This document shows, in pieces, positions 23,285 through 25,826 of a stretch of 25,826 bases of DNA (position 1 is its first letter; every line of letters begins with the position of its first letter). The position numbers and the translations under genes are program-made. The notes under the pieces are model-generated. The model worked only from the letters and a program-made list of their open reading frames with translations. It was not told the origin of the DNA and searched no databases. The stretch comes from Acidobacteriota bacterium (GTDB lineage: Bacteria; Acidobacteriota; Blastocatellia; Pyrinomonadales; Pyrinomonadaceae): the NCBI GenBank assembly GCA_024640445.1, contig JAHEEZ010000014.1, positions 1-25,826 of the forward strand, in the 5' to 3' direction.

Positions 23285-24697
23285 TCAAACGGTTTTCGAA
23301 GCACTCTTCTTCTTGTCCTTGCCCGCTTTCTTGAGCCTGTACCTCAGCTGGTCGCGCGAGATGTCCAGGAGTTTCGCGGCGCGGGTGAGATTGCCGTCCG
23401 TTCTTTCCAGGGCCTGCAGTACGAGTTGCATCTCGACCTCATGCAAAGGGATGCCTTCGGGCGGCAGCACGAAAAGCCTGCTTCCGTCAGTAGCGGATAC
23501 CGTGGCGCCTCCCGCGGAGTGGAACGGAAGATGTTTCTCGGTCACAAACTCGCCGTCTTCAAGTATCGAGGCTCTTTCGATGATGTTCTTCAGTTCGCGG
23601 ACATTCCCAAGCCACTCGTGGCGAAGGAACAGGGACTTTGCCTCCGGGCTAAGGTCCTTCAGCGGCTTTGTCTTTCGCCACGTTTCATTCATCTGGTTGA
23701 TGTAATGCCTTGCGAGTAAAAGTATGTCGTCACCACGATCGCGAAGCGGCGGTATGTCTATCTGAATGACGGAAAGCCTGTAATAAAGGTCAAGCCTGAA
23801 TCCTCCTTCGGCGCTTTCAGTTCTTAGGTCGCGATTGGAGGCGGCTATTACGCGGACGTCCAGCGGGAGGTCTCTAAGGCCGCCAACCCGCCTGAACGCG
23901 TTGTCCTCAAGCACCCTGAGGAGCTTTGCCTGAAGCGTGATATCGATCTCGCCTATTTCATCCAGGAACAAAGTTCCGCCGTTCGCCTGTTCGAAAAGAC
24001 CTTCTTTCTTCTTCTTCGCATCCGTGAACGCTCCCTTTTCATACCCGAACAGTTCGGATTCGATCAGATTCGCGGGAAGCGCGGCGCAGTTGATCGCCAG
24101 ATAGGGATGGGCGGCGCGGTTTGAGGCGTAATGCATCGCCTTCGCGAACAGGTCTTTTCCGGTTCCCGTTTCGCCCTGCAGGAGAACCGAGTCAACATCC
24201 GATTCCGCGACCTTCCGGGCCATTTCCACCGCGTATTTCATCCCCGCGGATTCACCTATGATCTGGTCGAAATTGAACTTCTGCGAACGCGCGCGTCGGA
24301 CCTCATGAACCTCTTTGCGAAGTTTGCGGGTCTCGATCCCGTTTCGGATTGTTATCTGGAGTTCCTGAAGGCTGATCGGCTTGCCGATAAAGTCGTGCGC
24401 ACCGCCCCGGAGAGCTTCGATCGTGTTGTCGACGTTCACATCTCCAGTGATCATCACCACGATCGTTTCCGGCGCCTTTTCTTTCAGTTTTGTAAGCAGA
24501 TCCAGGCCGGACCCATCCGGTAGGTCGATGTCGAGGAGGACAACACCCGGCAATTCCTCCGCGAAGCGGGATTCGGCTTCGGCAATGGTGCCGGCTTCAA
24601 GGCACTCGTAACTCCACGACCTGAGCACCTTGTCCAAGGTCCTTCGGATCTGAGCGTCATCGTCGACGATGAGTATGGTTTCAACCGTCTTGCCCAA
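23285..24697 (-). CDS. NtrC-family sigma-54-dependent response regulator
   Basis: The protein is 470 aa. The start is a rare TTG with AAGGG 8-9 bp upstream; an in-frame ATG nearby is absent. The receiver (D56, LLDIDLP) is followed by an AAA+ domain with Walker A GETGTGKD (175-182), the sigma-54 contact loop as GAFTDA (222-227, instead of GAFTGA), Walker B GGTLFLDEIGE (D246/E247), and arginine fingers in RLDLYYRL. A Fis-type helix-turn-helix (about 430-457) ends the protein. On phosphorylation it should remodel sigma-54 RNA polymerase at -24/-12 promoters. It is first in an operon with the hybrid kinase. Confidence 0.95.
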   Translation of the reverse strand: MGKTVETILIVDDDAQIRRTLDKVLRSWSYECLEAGTIAEAESRFAEELPGVVLLDIDLPDGSGLDLLTKLKEKAPETIVVMITGDVNVDNTIEALRGGAHDFIGKPISLQELQITIRNGIETRKLRKEVHEVRRARSQKFNFDQIIGESAGMKYAVEMARKVAESDVDSVLLQGETGTGKDLFAKAMHYASNRAAHPYLAINCAALPANLIESELFGYEKGAFTDAKKKKEGLFEQANGGTLFLDEIGEIDITLQAKLLRVLEDNAFRRVGGLRDLPLDVRVIAASNRDLRTESAEGGFRLDLYYRLSVIQIDIPPLRDRGDDILLLARHYINQMNETWRKTKPLKDLSPEAKSLFLRHEWLGNVRELKNIIERASILEDGEFVTEKHLPFHSAGGATVSATDGSRLFVLPPEGIPLHEVEMQLVLQALERTDGNLTRAAKLLDISRDQLRYRLKKAGKDKKKSASKTV

Positions 24698-24779
24698 TTC
24701 GCATCCCTTCTTTCCGCCAGGCGGCAGATGTGTAAGATCAAGAAATCAAATTATTTGTCCCACTTTTTCTTATGGCCTG

Positions 24780-24808
24780 ATTATATTCCTTTCTGCCCGA
24801 TTTGTGAA
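24780..24808 (-). promoter_or_regulatory. Sigma-70 promoter of the regulator-kinase operon
   Basis: On the minus strand TTCACA (5/6) is followed after exactly 17 bp by a perfect TATAAT. The predicted start is near 24773, about 76 nt before the TTG start codon. Confidence 0.75.
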
Positions 24809-24817
24809 AAATGGCAC
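24803..24817 (+). promoter_or_regulatory. Putative activator site overlapping the regulator's -35 box
   Basis: GTGAAAAATGGCAC (GTG-N8-CAC) resembles GCGAAAAATCACGC at 14045-14058. It is about 97 bp upstream of the -24 element at 24906 and covers the -35 hexamer of the opposite promoter. Confidence 0.45.
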
Positions 24818-24904
24818 TATGTAAACGTGGAAGATTTCGCGGAAGCGTCCCGCACTCACGGCGGTACGGATCGATTTGGCGTTAAATAAAGGGAGTTGAG
24901 AACG

Positions 24905-24920
24905 TGGCATATTGATTGCC
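24905..24920 (+). promoter_or_regulatory. Sigma-54 promoter for the tandem usp
   Basis: TGGCATATTGATTGCC matches TGGCACRNNNNTTGCW at 10 of 12 defined positions with exact GG-N10-GC spacing. The predicted start is near 24931, about 70 nt before the gene. Confidence 0.75.
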
Positions 24921-25000
24921 CTTAGACTACTTGAATTCAAACGCGGGATAACGCGCAGTTCTTAAAAAAAGTTGAATGGATGGCCGCCATGGAGCGGGCA

Positions 25001-25826
25001 ATGAAAATTCTGATCGCATACGACGGATCGAGATCAGCCGACGGAGCACTGGAAGACCTGCGCTTCGCCGGATTCCCGAAAAAGGCCGACGCCCTTGTCC
25101 TGACCGTAGCAGAACTTTGGTTGCCGCATTTGATCGAAAGCGTGGAGCCGCCATCAGGGAATCGTTCGGAGAACGGGCATCCGGATTCCTCGAAGGTACT
25201 AGGCGAGGCAGCGACTCTCAGCAACCACGCCAAAAAGAAACTGAAAGCGCTTTTCCCCGACTGGGAAGTTTCAAGTCGCGCTCTTGTGGGTTCGCCTGCG
25301 CTTGAGATCCTGACAGTCGCGGAGGAAATGAGACCCGACATCATTGTTCTCGGATCTCAGGGCCGGACGGCGGTTGGACGCGTTTTGCTCGGAAGCATCT
25401 CCCAAAAAGTCCTTGCGGAAGCCAAGTGTTCCGTAAGGATAGGCAGGGCACCCGTCCGCGAGGACGGGAACGGGCCGGTCATTATCATTGGCTTTGACGG
25501 TTCGCCGGGCTCAAGCCACGCTGTCGATGCGGTCGCGAGACGGCACTGGGAAGGCGCCTGCGAGATTCATTTGGTAACTGCTTCCGACGCGCTTGTGCCT
25601 TCGGCGATCGGGAGATTCATTCCCCCGATCGTGAAATGGGTTGAAGAAGAGGTGAAGACGGAACGCGAATCTATCCGAAGACTGGCCGAAGGTGCGTTTC
25701 ACAAACTTGAGAACGCCGGATGCGCGGTTGATCTTAGTGTTAGAAACGGGAACCCAAAACAGGTTATAGTAGAGGAAGCCGAGAAGCTTCGCGCGGATTG
25801 CATTTTCCTCGGCGCGAATTCATACA
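25001..25826 (+). CDS. Tandem universal stress protein (partial, cut by right edge)
   Basis: The frame stays open from ATG 25001 to the window end (275 codons). GGAG 6 bp upstream decides the start. Usp domain 1 begins MKILIAYDGSRSADGAL and has an intact ATP motif GSQGRTAVGRVLLGS, then SQKVLAEAKCSVRIGRAP. A linker (VREDGNGP) leads to Usp domain 2 (VIIIGFDGSPGSSHAVDAVA ... CAVDLSVRNGNPKQVIVEEAEKLRADCIFLGAN), whose ATP motif lies just beyond the edge. Tandem Usp proteins of about 290-300 aa are common in dormancy-type regulons. It is divergent from the regulator operon and behind a sigma-54 promoter match. Confidence 0.93.
   Translation, partial: MKILIAYDGSRSADGALEDLRFAGFPKKADALVLTVAELWLPHLIESVEPPSGNRSENGHPDSSKVLGEAATLSNHAKKKLKALFPDWEVSSRALVGSPALEILTVAEEMRPDIIVLGSQGRTAVGRVLLGSISQKVLAEAKCSVRIGRAPVREDGNGPVIIIGFDGSPGSSHAVDAVARRHWEGACEIHLVTASDALVPSAIGRFIPPIVKWVEEEVKTERESIRRLAEGAFHKLENAGCAVDLSVRNGNPKQVIVEEAEKLRADCIFLGANSY

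Larger units (their letters stand above)
24698..25000. other. 303-bp divergent regulatory region between regulator and tandem usp
   Basis: It holds a sigma-70 promoter for the regulator (24780-24808, minus), a GTG-N8-CAC motif overlapping its -35 box (24804-24816), and a sigma-54 promoter for the usp (24905-24920, plus). I see no coding sequence. Confidence 0.7.

Noticed and set aside
22799..23719. 306-codon plus-strand frame opposite the kinase and regulator
   Set aside because: Its length follows from the codon bias of the opposite genes; the minus-strand PAS and AAA+ motifs are unambiguous.
24812..24827. TGGCAC followed by TATGTAAACG
   Set aside because: It has the -24 half only; there is no TTGC at the -12 position.

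Overview
The window looks like a chromosomal segment of a Gram-negative, GC-moderate bacterium. An acidobacterium of the Blastocatellia/Pyrinomonadaceae type is my best guess. This is inferred from the gene style (a DUF5335-type protein, many UspA proteins, secreted YY/NG-repeat proteins) and is not proven. I see no rRNA, tRNA, CRISPR array, phage or insertion sequence.

Left part (1-7.7 kb). An FkbM-type methyltransferase runs off the left edge. It is followed by a secreted NDPYYNG-repeat/glycine-zipper protein, a VWA-domain protein, a small secreted protein with a clear promoter and terminator, a DsrE-like protein and an unusual M23-type peptidase. A co-directional run then encodes the nuclease NurA, a small membrane protein, a stand-alone HAS-barrel protein and a secreted beta-rich protein. 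No HerA ATPase is present in the window.

Middle (7.7-11.3 kb). A minus-strand housekeeping group holds a long-chain acyl-CoA ligase, dapA and rsmE. A bidirectional terminator separates rsmE from the preceding plus-strand run.

Right part (11.5-25.8 kb). This is a dense stress/energy-limitation island: four UspA proteins (one tandem, cut by the right edge), a DUF5335 protein, a zinc alcohol dehydrogenase, thioredoxin 2 (trxC), a SERCA-like P2A-type ATPase, a small zinc-ribbon protein, a PNPOx-fold protein, a CBS-pair protein and a phosphoribosyltransferase. A two-component system closes it: an NtrC-family sigma-54 activator and a soluble triple-PAS hybrid histidine kinase.

The most interesting observation is that five transcription units in this island carry upstream -24/-12 (sigma-54) promoter matches with the exact GG-N10-GC spacing: DUF5335-usp, the minus-strand usp, the alcohol dehydrogenase, PNPOx-CBS-PRTase and the tandem usp. 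Four upstream regions also share an AT-rich YGAAAA(A/T)(A/T) motif about 70 or 100 bp upstream of the -24 element. One copy overlaps the -35 box of a good sigma-70 promoter for the regulator itself. I infer a local, self-contained sigma-54 stress regulon whose regulator sits beside its targets and may repress its own promoter.
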